DNA from: Bolinopsis microptera | Lineage: Eukaryota > Ctenophora > Tentaculata > Lobata > Bolinopsidae | DNA length: 64,000 bases | Direction of reading: 5' to 3' | Assembly: GCF_026151205.1 (NCBI RefSeq) | Contig: NC_087078.1 | Coordinates: forward strand, 13,933,118-13,997,117 | Shown here: positions 29,276 through 40,371 of the stretch, in pieces | Position numbering within the stretch: the first letter of the stretch is position 1 | How the letters are laid out: every line of letters starts with the position of its first letter | Made by a program: the position numbers and the translations under genes | The notes under the pieces: model-generated | Told to the model about the DNA's origin: nothing | The model's database searches: none | Seen by the model: the letters and a program-made list of their open reading frames with translations, nothing else

Positions 29276-32200
29276 ATGGTACAAAGCACGTTAGTTACTC
29301 CGGCACCTTACCATTTACCAGGGTATGTACTAGGTCACTTAGTAACCTAGTAACCTAGTAACCTAGTAATTTAGTAACCTAGTAATTTAGTAACCTAGTA
29401 ACACAGGAACATTATGAATAAGTGACTTAGTGACTAATTAACCTATGTTACGTTTAAACCTAGTAACTTAGTATCTTATGTACGTGCACTGTGCAGTCTT
29501 ATATTAAGACGAGCAGTTTTACAATGAGATATGATGTTAATTTGAATATTAGTTAATTTTAATTTTATAATTTCTGCTGTCGTTTTGTATGATATCAATA
29601 CATTGCAGGTATTTGGGGTATGTTCCCCAGTTTAAGTTTAAGATCGGAGGAACATATGGACAAACTACACATTCTATCCTGGACACCTCCGACTATCTTC
29701 AGAGCAAGGTTATATACTGTTATACTGTCATACTGAGGAATTTGTTTCCCTTTGAATCAATCAAACTAGATGAATTGTTGTAAATACTGAGATCAAACTA
29801 TCAATCTACAGGCTATCGTCAAACATGTTGCAAGGCGTCATCTTCAGTGACATAAGCCCTAGAAATTGTAAAAAGTTAGTAAAACCCAAAATTCCTTTAA
29901 AAATCTGAACACTCTTAAAACGGTTATAAAGTTAAAATTAAGATGTTAGGAGTAATGGAAGGCCAAAAGGATTTATAGTGTTAATTCCCAAAGGTTTTAA
30001 AGTTTTAAGTAGTTGAATATATTTATGTTCACGGACATCCAAAGTTTTAGGACTAGAATTATCAATAATTGACACATTAAAAATTTTATTGAAATCATCC
30101 CTTTGTCTGAAACCATGATCCAACAAGTGTAAACCCAAACTATATTCATCACTTGTTTCATCTACCTTATCACCATTTAAAAGTTTATAATATTTGACCC
30201 TATGTTCTCCAGTCCTAACCCGTAGAGATCGAGTTGTGCGACCGACGTAAGCCTTTCCACAGACACTACATTGGAATAGATACATGATGTTGTAGCTCTG
30301 GCAGTTTCCAGGGGAAGCTTTAACCTTCTTGCCGTTCACTTTGAATTCACGGGTGCCTTTGACAAGTTCACAACATTTGCATCTTGGCACATTGCATTTG
30401 CTGGTTGGGCCATGTTGAGCTCCTAAAGCAAGTTCTTTCAATTTGACGAGGCGAGATTTTAGGCTTGGCCCTGTTTTCTTTGTGTAACTGAAAATTGTCT
30501 TCCTAGGCGTGGCGGATGTTGAGGGGGTGGCTTGGGATGTTTCAGCAGTGTCACTTTCACTGAAACTCCTCGTTCTTGAGAGGTGTTCTTCATACTTCTT
30601 AGTCACAGACACCAGATCATCATCACTACCATAAGTAGATATGACCCTGATTGGAAGATGTAATGATGTCTGGTCATCAGGAGCCTGAACTTTGCGTGAC
30701 AGTGATCTTGCTGTGTTAAGGACCTTATTACTGATGTTCTCAATCATTTTTCTAGGGTAACATGCGGCAAGGAAGGCTTTTTTGAGGTTGTTGAGATGTT
30801 CTTTCAGGCGTTCTTGGCAGTTGATGATCCTTCTGAGTCTAAGGCATTGAGAGTACACGATACCGGAATAGATATGGTTAGGGTGGGAGCTTTTAAAATG
30901 TAGATATGAACGAGAGTCTGTTGGCTTTATGAACAAATCCGTTTGGAGGGATCCTAAGGAATCGAAGGTGAACATTATGTCAAGGAAAGATACGTATTTA
31001 CCAGGATCTTCTATTTGGTATTCATCAATGATTAGGCCATGGGAGAGGAGTGCTTTGTTAACATCTGCAATCCAAATTTTGAACTCATCTGTAGTTCCCT
31101 CAAACAAACCTGCTCCGTCGTCAATGTAACGCCTGGCTGATACGATCTTATTCATGAGCTCTGGGTTACTATAAACACATTTGTTCATTAGGTAGTAGAC
31201 TGCTATGTTTGCGATTTGGACACATAGTGATCCACCCGTAGGGATACCGATGATACTGTCATACTGTTATACTAATCTGGGGAGTGGGGAGGGTACGGGG
31301 TTTAGGAAGGGGGAGGGAGGGGAGGGAGGGGAGGGAGGGGAGGGAGGGGAGGGAGGGGAGGGAGGGGAGGGAGGGGAGGGAGGGGAGGGAGGGGAGGGAG
31401 GGGAGGGAGGGGAGGGAGGGGAGGGAGGGGAGGGAGGGGAGGGAGGGGAGGGAGGGGAGGGAGGGGAGGGAGGGGAGGGAGGGGAGGGAGGGGAGGGAGG
31501 GGAGGGAGGGGAGGGAGGGGAGGGAGGGGAGGGAGGGGAGGGAGGGGAGGGAGGGGAGGGAGGGGAGGGAGGGGAGGGAGGGGAGGGAGGGGAGGGAGGG
31601 GAGGGAGGGGAGGGAGGGGAGGGAGGGGAGGGAGGGGAGGGGAGGGAGGGGAGGGAGGGGAGGGAGGGGAGGGAGGGGAGGGAGGGGAGGGAGGGGAGGG
31701 AGGGGAGGGAGGGGAGGGGAGGGAGGGGAGGGAGGGGAGGGAGGGGAGGGAGGGGAGGGGGGAGGGAGGGGAGGGAGGTGAGGGAGGGGAGGGGAGGGAG
31801 GTGAGGGAGGGGAGGGAGGGGGGGAGGGGGGGAGGGAGGGGAGGGAGGGGAGGGAGGGGAGGGAGGGGAGGGAGGGGAGGGAGGGGAGGGAGGGGAGGGA
31901 GGGGGGGAGGGTAGGGAGGGGAGGGAGGGGTTTAGGGAGGGGAGGGAGGGGAGGGAGATGGGGATGGAACATACTTAGCTGAACAAGTCTTGTTTACAAT
32001 TGTTGCTGGGAAGGATACTAGGTTAAATACAGATAACAGGTTCACATTATATTGTTTTCAACACAATCATACCAATATTACTGTATGGAATAATTATTTT
32101 ACTCTTTCATTCAATACAAGATTTCAGGGTATTTCTATGCTTTTATTGTCCATTGAAAATCTGCAATAATATGAGAGAGTATTACTGAATAGAAGCATAC

Positions 32201-33436
32201 TTTTGATCTAGTAGAATAAGCATACTTTTTGATAAATTGAAATAAGCATATTTTAAAATCTAAGTCCAGAGAGCCACCTGATCTAACTAAAACTGCTAAA
32301 TAGCCCCAAGTACTGAAGATAAGTACTCAGATGACAACACAATATCAAGCACTACCTTTACAAGTAAACTCAGTCAGTGTTAGGAGCCGAGTGTGGTTTT
32401 TCTTTCTTCTTAGTTGCTTGTTATGTTGTTATTTTGATTATTTGACACATTTTATGTAGAATTAAAAAAATACTCTTTTTGACTTAATCATGATAACACA
32501 CTGTGGACTGATCTAGAAATAATAGTGGTTCATATAATATGTAGTTACTACCATCCAGTTAATAGTACTTAACTGTCTCAGTCTTTTGAAATTTCAACTA
32601 ATTAAAACGTTATAACTTTGGAAATATACAAGGCGATTAATCGAAGATTTAAAAACATAGCAATGACTCTTAATTTCTAAATACTTGTGGTACAATACCA
32701 GATAACTGAGTAACCAGTCTCTCCTTTCCCAGCAGATGCCGTACCGTGTAATTAAGGAGGTAAAGTTCCAGGAGCCGTTAGCCAGAAGTAAGCCAGCGTC
32801 TCAGGAGGGTTGGAGCAACACTAAACTTAAGGGGAGCATGGTACCAGGTTACACTGGTTAGTGTAATTTACCAATTAGTTAATTAGTCAATTAGTAGAGT
32901 CAATTTATTTTTTTAAATACCTTATATTTCCTAGATTACTACCATTTTATGAATTTTAACTGCGCTCAACTTTGAGATTTAGTTATAAAGTACAGTGTCC
33001 GATATCCCAGGCTACGTGCCGAAAGGACAGCATTTCTTCGGACAGCGCTACGCACAGGCATGCGACAATGCGCTCAAGTCTTTCGAAGCTGATCTCATCG
33101 TTAAGGAGAAGAGTGAAGAGATACTGAAAGTGAGTTATCTACAATGAGTCTAGAGTTGTATAATTACACTGAGTAATAGTTATTTAGTTACGATGAGTTT
33201 AGAATAACTATAGCTAAACTTAGTATCGACTAACTGAGTATCCGCTAATTGAGATATTGAAAATGAAACGTATCCTTTTACCCTTGAGTGAATGAGTAAC
33301 AAAAAGGCCCCCTATTTTACAGATGGTACCGAGAAGACCGCTGACTCCGGTTAGTAAAGCTAACGCGTACCCTGCCAAACCACGCGACTTCCAGTACGGG
33401 ACATCACCTTACCGGCTACCTAACAACCACGATGAG
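29276..33436 (+). CDS. CIMIP2/FAM166-family ciliary microtubule inner protein (5 exons seen)
   Basis: Proteins of this family lie inside axonemal doublet microtubules. Exons: 29276-29322, 29609-29708, 32733-32856, 33011-33129, 33323-33436; all GT-AG with matching phases, 168 codons. The family hallmark, PGY-G-(V/C)P followed by a K/R-F-(G)-Q pattern, occurs twice, each time across an intron: LPGYLGYVPQFKFKIGGTYG (exons 1-2) and VPGYTGYVPKGQHFFGQRYA (exons 3-4). Exon 5 ends LPNNHDE. The start is the ATG at 29276; a TTACAG just before it could be an acceptor, so a 5' exon is possible. If exon 5 is not spliced on, it stops within nine codons. No later exon was found. Intron 2 holds a Penelope-like element and a G/A tract. 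Confidence 0.82.
29336..29400. repeat. AGTAACCT/AGTAATTT short tandem repeat in CIMIP2-like intron 1
   Basis: Nine or so ~9-bp units of TAGTAACCTAGTAA type, starting 13 bases after the exon-1 splice donor. Confidence 0.85.
29736..31252 (-). mobile_element. 5'-truncated Penelope-like retroelement with GIY-YIG domain
   Basis: One open frame on the minus strand from 31252 to the stop at 29938 (first ATG at 31188). It starts inside the RT: IGIPTGGSLCVQIANIAVYY, then the active-site block RRYIDDGAG and FLDIMFTF. The C-terminal part has a Cys cluster (KCNVPRCKCCE) and the GIY-YIG nuclease (YNIMYLFQCSVCGKAYVG, RTTRSLRVRTGEH), the Penelope endonuclease. The first half of the RT is missing. A 14-bp direct repeat, ATACTGTCATACTG, flanks it at 29722-29735 and 31253-31266. 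The reading frame is intact for more than 430 codons. It inserted 13 bases downstream of the donor of the host exon 29609-29708. Confidence 0.9.
31279..31962. repeat. ~680-bp pure G/A tandem repeat (AGGGAGGGG)n
   Basis: A 9-bp unit repeated about 70 times with a few one- and two-base slips, all purine on the plus strand. Its 9-bp period keeps frames open on both strands (Glu-Gly-Gly and Pro-Ser-Leu type), which are not genes. It has very strong G-quadruplex and triplex potential. It lies in CIMIP2-like intron 2, 13 bases from the Penelope target duplication. Confidence 0.97.
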
Positions 33437-34822
33437 GTTTGTTACTTAGTAACCTGGTAACTTGGTAACTTAAATTTAGTAACTCAGTTTAGTAACCATG
33501 GCTCAGTAGCTGTTTAACTTTCTGACTTAAACTCCGAGGATAAGTTCTGTAGCAAGTTGTATTCACAGCCTTTTCTTTAATCCAATTGTTGTTATCTGTT
33601 GTTATAATTAACTAATTATAGTTATTATAATTAGTATTTGTGGCGTGAGTGTAAAGCTGGCGATGATTTTAAGAAGATTATTTTAAGTGAGATAATTTTT
33701 ATAATAACATATCGCATGTTGCATATGTCCCTCTCTGGAAAGTTTGTATTTGTAGATTTTTCTCCATAGCAACATTACAGCCACTGATGCAATACTCGTA
33801 AGCCCATAATATTATTAATTACTGTTCCTTTGGCAACGAGAAATTCGAGACCATAAATAAAGTATGATCTGACGCGGGGTGCTGAAACGTACACTTTGTA
33901 CCGAGTAGGACGAATAAATTCCATTGTTTGTTTTTATATTGCTGATATCAACATGTGAACAAATACAGAATATCCGCAATGAGCATCGTCAAGATTTGGC
34001 GAGTGCAGGGAAAATATTCAAATTATCTTCATCATGTCCTCAGTCCTCTTCAATAACACATTCTTTTTAATTATTAAATTTGTTAGTTATTTAAACTCTA
34101 ATCTGTAACATCTCAATATCCACTTAGACTTGATGGTGTTGAACAGATTATCGCCTTTTCTAGATTTAGCAATTCTAATGAAAGCTGCTGTCCCAGTTCA
34201 TTTAGGTCTACTCGACCAGCAGGTCATTCATCCCAGCATCTCCTGTACGGCGTAACAACCGCCCCCCCCTGCTTATTTGTAACGCCATTAGAAAATATTG
34301 ATCGGCGGAATGAGAAATAGGAACGCAATGCTATTGGTTAGTATCAGCTTGAGGTAACTAGGTTACTTATTTACTAGGTTACTAGGTTACTAAGAGACGC
34401 CGATGAGAGGTCTTCTGATAGCTTTTAAAAATGAATTATTCTAGGCAAGAAGTTTAGAATTATTAAACTAAAAAGTTATAATACATTCAATTACTTGTTT
34501 TATAAAACAATAATACACAAATGTTACATTTCATCTATAGATTTCGATTCAGTCTAAAATGTTCAGTTTCCACCAAATTCAGTGCATGTTTTTGCATCAT
34601 GACTAGAGTAGTGAGCAATAATGAATTCTACTAAAACTAAATGTGTAACTATCACTTCTTTAAAATATTAATGATAAAAGAGCCTTCCAAAAGTGAAAAT
34701 AGTTTAAATTAGATTTTTCTCTCTTATTTATATCTACAAAATTGTTCGCTAATTCACCGTAAGAATGTTCAGTTTGTGCTTCCTTCAACCGTAATTGATT
34801 TGTCCAAGCTTCAATTTCCCTC
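33437..34822. other. No gene recognised downstream of CIMIP2-like exon 5
   Basis: AT-rich, with short TAGTAAC/GTTACTAGG repeats near 33440-33490 and 34360-34395 and a C-run at 34261. No further CIMIP2 exon (PGY-G-VP) was seen. Confidence 0.4.
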
Positions 34823-35695
34823 TCATTTATCGTCTTCACCTTGGTTAGGATCAAGACCTCCGTTTTCTATAAACGCCCTGAGTGTTGTCTCTGCAGCTTA
34901 GGATCAGGACCTCCGTTTTCTATAAACGCCCTGAGTGTTGTCCCTGCAGCTGCCGGATCTAATTTACAATGCTCTCATCTTCCAGCATGTAGATGTGAAA
35001 TTGGTCCTCAGCACCGTTAATGACTGCTACACAAGCCAGACAGCTGTGATCTAGGTCCCTGAAAACTGGAGACGAAGGTGCCCTTCTTTTCTTGTACTTC
35101 ATATACTGTACCAACTCAACATCGTTCTCCTTGATGTTCACCAACATACCTGTCACCTCTTTCTTCACGTTTATTTCAACTCCGTATTTGTGAGCGGTTA
35201 GTCCGCCCCTGGCCTTGCCCCTGTCTCCTGTCTTGCTCTTGGTCTGCATATGAGTAAACTCAAATTCCCACTCCGAGCTGAAACACTGTACTGCTATTAA
35301 ACGCTTAGTGGTGCCAGAGGAGTTGGACCAGACAGGTGTAACATAGCGACTACTTTAACGCCGTCTTATTTCGCCTCTCTCTTCCACACTCAACCACCAC
35401 TTAAGCGTTTATCTATGACACACCCCACAACACTTACCATCATCCTTGATTACACATCTTGATTCCACTGGCATCCTCCCACAGGACTGCCATACCCCAG
35501 AGGTAGGCAAAGCATTCATATGCTATCCTCTCGTGGGCCAACTAGGCCCCAGCCTCTCTAAAAAAAACTGTACTGCTATTTCTTGTCCGTGAAACAGGGA
35601 ACTTCTGCCTCTTCCGGGTAGGATTGGGCAGAACAATCTGAAAACTGGACTGCAAAATCAGTGCAGTCCACTTTTGTGAGCCCAAACTCCGGCAT
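34823..35695 (-). pseudogene. Intronless coding region of unknown family, broken by frameshifts and a LINE tail
   Basis: From ATG at 35695 the minus strand reads MPEFGLTKVDCTDFAVQFSD to a stop at AAA TAG. It continues one base out of frame as IAVQCFSSEWEFEFTHMQTK, GLTAHKYGVEINVKKEVTG, PSSPVFRDLDHSCLACVAV and HIYMLEDESIVN, then one base out again as DPAAAGTTLRAFIENGG. A 268-bp LINE tail splits it. Near the end a 53-bp segment is tandemly duplicated (34847-34899, 34900-34952); the second copy would end GGLDPNQGEDDK. I do not recognise the protein. The consistent protein-like composition across the breaks argues for a once-functional gene. Confidence 0.5.
35299..35566 (+). mobile_element. LINE 3'-end insertion with 14-bp target duplication
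   Basis: It begins AAACGCTTAGTGGTGCC, matches 40924-41190, and ends CCTCTCT plus a seven-base A tail. ACTGTACTGCTATT flanks it at 35285-35298 and 35567-35580. Extreme 5' truncation, A-tail and target duplication are the marks of target-primed reverse transcription. The family is that of the RNase H LINE at 1-905. Confidence 0.9.
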
Positions 35696-35699
35696 CTTT

Positions 35700-36570
35700 A
35701 ATTATTCATGCACATATAAAAGTATATACAACGCTGACCCAGAATGACATGCCACGGTACCACTATAATATTTGCTTCGATTCTCCGTGATACTGAAGCA
35801 CTAGCAGTACAGATATTTGCTGCTTGTAATTCCTGGGTCGTTGCATGAACCTAGTCATTCCCCTATCTGCTATAACAAGATATTTTTTAATAATCGCCAT
35901 AATATGTCAATGTTAAATCAATGTGTTTTAACTTACTTAAATGCAAAAGCCGTAGCGAGGTTACCCAGGTAAATGATCTTTGCCAAGTTGAAATTTGCGT
36001 TTTCTGAAACTACTCTCTGCACTGGTAATTGTATTTAAAAGGGACACAAAATGTATGTTACGTGACGCAAAATTATTCCCCGCGCGAACGCGATAAGATT
36101 CCCTTTCATCATCAGTTTCAGTTAATTCTGGGTAATATTTCGCCGTAAAATCATATTGGCAACGTGTGCGTTCCATGTTCTCAAATTAGGCAACGGGTAA
36201 GTTTTTATAAATCTTTAACTTTAACTGTTTGGAAACAGGTGTTGCTATTTTATGCTGGTAATCCCAAAAATGCTTGAGATCGGCTCCATTTCATCCATTG
36301 TGTCTCGCTAAATACTTGGCTTAGTTTTCATAGCTTCGACTAATCATCAACTGTTTGGCTGGGGACGGTATTCAACTGTCGAGGCCTACTGTAACAGCCA
36401 TTTAATACGCTTAGAGTTTTCCAGACAGCTACTAACCGATATCCAATGGTTCCTCAGAGGATTTAAATATATTTTTTTAAAAAAATTGAAAATTATACCT
36501 TGTTTAAGCCTGAGTTAAGTGGGCAAACTTTCAATGAAAATTAGTATTCCAGAAAACAAATCCAACTTTT
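35700..36570. other. No secure gene
   Basis: A 71-codon minus-strand frame (35961-36176; MERTRCQYDFTAKYYPELTE) has protein-like composition but no recognisable family and no supporting splice context. Confidence 0.25.
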
Positions 36571-36574
36571 AACA

Positions 36575-37025
36575 GACTGAATCAGGAAACTTGGTTAACT
36601 GACGGTCCCAGACACACCAAACTGACACTTGGCCACAAGCACGCCAACATCATCAAAAACCTCAACACTACACTCAGCAACTAAACAACAGACAAGATTA
36701 CAGAACTGCAGTTCACCTCATCACGGGTCACTGCGGCTTAAACAAACACAGCTTCACACCATTTGCAAATCAAACACCAGTGCTTGTCCTATGTGCAGCG
36801 ACGGAGAGGAAACTGTCTCACACTTCCTTGGACAGTGTCCGGCTATTGCCCAAAATTAGAGGTCAATTTTTCCAGGACTACTACCTCTCTGTCAATGACA
36901 TATTCGACAACCAACACATTACCCACGATTGTCAATTTCGCAAACCACACCAAACGCTTAATTGTGCCGGAAGAGCTGGATCAGACCGGGGCTATCTTGG
37001 CCCAGCCTCTCTTAAAAATTTTAAA
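36575..37025 (+). pseudogene. Third copy of the RNase H LINE C-terminal region
   Basis: Starts near NQETWLTDGPRHTK-type codons, then LTLGHKHANIIKNLNT, GHCGLNKH, the ACPMCSDGEETVSHFLGQCP knuckle, and RGQFFQDYYLSVND in another frame. Its 3' region is internally deleted and ends CCCAGCCTCTCTT plus A-rich sequence. Two or more frameshifts. Confidence 0.75.
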
Positions 37026-37029
37026 AAAT

Positions 37030-37287
37030 CAAACTCTTAACAGAAATAAGAATTTACTTCTTATTAAAATTGTTTTTTGTGAAGATGACAGATGTGTTCA
37101 ACTCTAAAATTGCAAAGTATGCAACAAGTTAAATTACTGGCAGTCTCCCAATTGTAGGTTTACAACCTACCAGGACGCGCGCCGAGTTGGACTCGTCGAC
37201 GATGGAACAAATATTTTACGTACGAGTATCACCCGTTAATCTCCCAACTCCAAGCTTCTTACTGTGTACTGGGCTGCGCTCAGCCTG
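37030..37287. other. Junction zone next to the right arm
   Basis: Contains a ~90-bp repeat, TTGTAGGTTTACAACCTACC plus GCGCCGAGTTGGACTCGTCG, also at 24466-24540 and (partly) 2460-2520, and the head of a miniature element at 37268-37287 that stops exactly at the arm boundary. Confidence 0.55.
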
Positions 37288-38577
37288 TAATTAGGGGTGC
37301 ACCATAAAAATAAACTTGCTCGGATTTTAAAAATTTTTGTACCATTGTTTTCTAGAGACTGTGAGAATTTTCACAATACCAAATTTGTCATACCTTTTTG
37401 GAAAGATCATGCAGTGAGTGTCGCCTACTGCCTAGGTGCCATATTTGATGGTGCGCGGCTTTTGGAGCAAAATTAGCTGTAAAAGTTGCGTAATTTGACC
37501 AAATTTGACCAAATTCGTTGATTTTTGTCGTATTATTTGGATATATCTTCAGTTCCTTGAATGAGATCATTCTGAAACTTGGCGACAACCTTCCAATGCC
37601 AATTAAGGCTTTCACAACTGTCCGAACAATTTGGTGGATATCGGAGTTGATTATAGTGATCAAAATGGGGCAAAAAAAAAAAAAACGCTGGCTTTTAGCT
37701 TAACATAATGTCTGATGGTTGCATAGGCTTTAAAACGTTTCGGACACCTTCCGTGTAAGTCTAGGAGTAAGCTTACAAATTTTTGTTGCAATCGGAGGTT
37801 GGGAAGGATACTTATATCTATTTGTTTGAAATTGAAGAAAATTGTGCTGGCCGAATTAGCGCTAAAAAACCATCCTACCAGTCGGCACGCGCGGCTCACT
37901 GTCGATGGCGCAACTACCTAATGTATGTCCGCCGAATCTCTATTTATGAACTTACTGATTAGCCTGGGTGTCCCCAGTTAACCAGCTTCATGACAAGTGA
38001 AATCTTGGAGACTTTTTTCACTTCTTACCAGTTGGTCCGGGAATAAAGACTAGGAGAAATTAAAATGAGATAAAATCTGATTTAAAAAAAAGAACTTACC
38101 TTATCGGAATTTTATTTGAACGGACGTCAATTGGACGCTGGAGGCCCCTATAGTTATACAAATACAAAGCGTTCAAATTTAATGTCCGTTCAATTAAAGT
38201 GCGCGAAGTAGTTAATTTTAAAATTTTAAATTAAAAATACACTAAATGAATGCCTTTCGACGTTTCATTTTAAAATATCATTCAAAATTATGTCCGTTCA
38301 ACTGGTTTCAACCGTCACGGAATGACGTCGACGATCCTATACTCGGCGCGCGTCTTGGACGGTAGGTTTATAAACCTACAATAAAACCCTCACTTACTGT
38401 ATGTTGGAGAGGATGTTTCCCATCTTCACTTATTTGCCAGAAGTTATGGCTTTTGGGGCTTTCGCCTACGGAAACTATCTCTCCCGCAAGCACACTCTAC
38501 GGAGGAACACGTGTTGAAAGTATTAAAAACTCAGTTGCCAGACTTATATTAATGGTGGCGAGACTTTTACTCTTTTC

Positions 38578-38663
38578 TTACTGGGCCGCGCTCAGCCTGT
38601 CATTCCGCCAAATCTTATTTATAATGTTTATGAACATAATAGCCTGGGGTCCCCACTAGGTAA
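38578..38663 (+). mobile_element. Miniature element, partner of 2175-2258
   Basis: TTACTGGGCC...AGGTAA, flanked by CTCTTTTC on both sides, the reverse complement of the GAAAAGAG flank in the left arm. Confidence 0.85.
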
Positions 38664-39421
38664 CTCTTTTCGATCCCTGACCAGTGTCACATTTATGACA
38701 CTGGGCTCATCTGTAATAGTAATACAGAGTATTGCTTTATATTATTATTCGTGCCCGTGGCTAGGTTTATTTTGTTTTAGCGCAAATCTTACTGTACACA
38801 ACAATTTGTCACTGATTAGCAAAATTTGAAGTCAGGGAACAATGATAGGTTCGTAATTCATTTTTCAATCACTGCGTTAACAGTAACCCTGCTGACCTAG
38901 CTCCGAGACAATTTGATTGGTACCTGAAACTGGATTCAATACACAAATTATAGTGTTTCATTTGACATTCGCACCAAATTAGATTGCACCGTGAGTTGAA
39001 TTATTAATCGGTTGCGAAGCAGAACCATAGAAACCAGAACAAAACACTAGCTCAAATGTATTTCTAGATAGAAGACTGCAGTGTCATGGGAACAAAATAC
39101 TCCAGCTCTAAAGAGATAGTGGATTGTGCAGCCAGATGCGCATAACTAAATTCATTAAGTGAACTGACACTGGTAACGGTTATAAAGTTTATTCAAGTTG
39201 TTTCCACCTGGACCCGGGCCCTCCTGTTCTACATTATAATAGCAACTTTTGTTCTCGTAGTCGTAACACCTGCTAGATGTGCTCTCGCCTCAAGTCCAAG
39301 ATCAGAGGGAATGTTTGGTTTTTTGTTGTCAGTATTCTCAGTCAGGGGTCAGTTGTAGTTTTAATGTTTGTATTTGAAAAACTGTTCTGTTTTAATTCTT
39401 TTTTTTTCATCAGCATTGATT

Positions 39422-39522
39422 TTACCTGAGGCCCCCAGGCTATTATGTTCATTAACATTTTGATTAATATAGATTTGGCGGAATAGATTTGGCGGAATGA
39501 CAGGCTGAGCGCGGCCCAGTAA
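39422..39522 (-). mobile_element. Miniature element with an empty-site allele in the left arm
   Basis: TTACCTGAGG...GCCCAGTAA with an internal 14-bp duplication (GATTTGGCGGAATA). CATTGATT flanks it on both sides. The left arm at ~1405-1425 has the uninterrupted site, with a single CATTGATT (as its complement). Confidence 0.9.
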
Positions 39523-40034
39523 ACATTGATTCTCTTTTTGAATTTTAATTTAATACGAGTCGATTTTTTGTAAAGGACCCTTACATTAAATTAAGGGGCC
39601 ATTTAGTTCTACTTAGGACGTCCGCCAAAATCGCAGATTTTAAGATCACCCGCCCTCCGGCCCCTGTCCGGGTGTGTCCGAAATTCCAAATCCACCCCCT
39701 CCGATCCCTATTAGTATTTGCCGGACGTCTTAAGTAAATGGCCCCTACCACATATAATGATATTTGGGTAGAACTAGAGTTGGTACATGGGTCTTCCTTT
39801 CCAAACAAAATAAATAAAAGGAAATGATATCAATTTTGAATCATGAATTACCGTCTCAAAATTGCAAAATGATACCGAAATGAAGATCGGTAGTCGCTCG
39901 CTTTTCCCATTCATTCACGGCTTGTAAATTTTTATGAGTTTATATGTTTATTATATTTGCAATCACACTATGTAAACAAATCTTTTTGAGTTTTCTTTTC
40001 ACTTTTGGGTCAAGTGTAACTGTAAGCTTAAATC

Positions 40035-40336
40035 ACCTTAGAGATCAGATGGATAGCAGCACACTCGGATGTGGGGTAATGAAAAAGCCAGACCGCAGTG
40101 GCGTAACTTAGGGCCCCGCAGACCCCGCTGTGCGGGGGGGGGGGGCCGTATAAGGGGGGCGCAATTTTTCCTAAATTTAGGCCCTTTCACTGAAAAAAAA
40201 ACGCCTTGTTTGTGTATTTCCCTGTCGAATTAGCGTTCGGTCGACGCGAAAAAAGATTTGGGGTACCCGGCCCTTTTTTTTGCTTCATGGGGGGGGGGGC
40301 GCAAAAAGCTGTAGGGGGCGAGAAAAAAGTACCCGA

Positions 40337-40371
<35 letters not shown>

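Noticed and set aside
31205-31972. Long open frames of Glu-Gly-Gly, Arg-Glu-Gly and Pro-Ser-Leu repeats
   Set aside because: All are by-products of the 9-bp G/A satellite, which keeps frames open on both strands.
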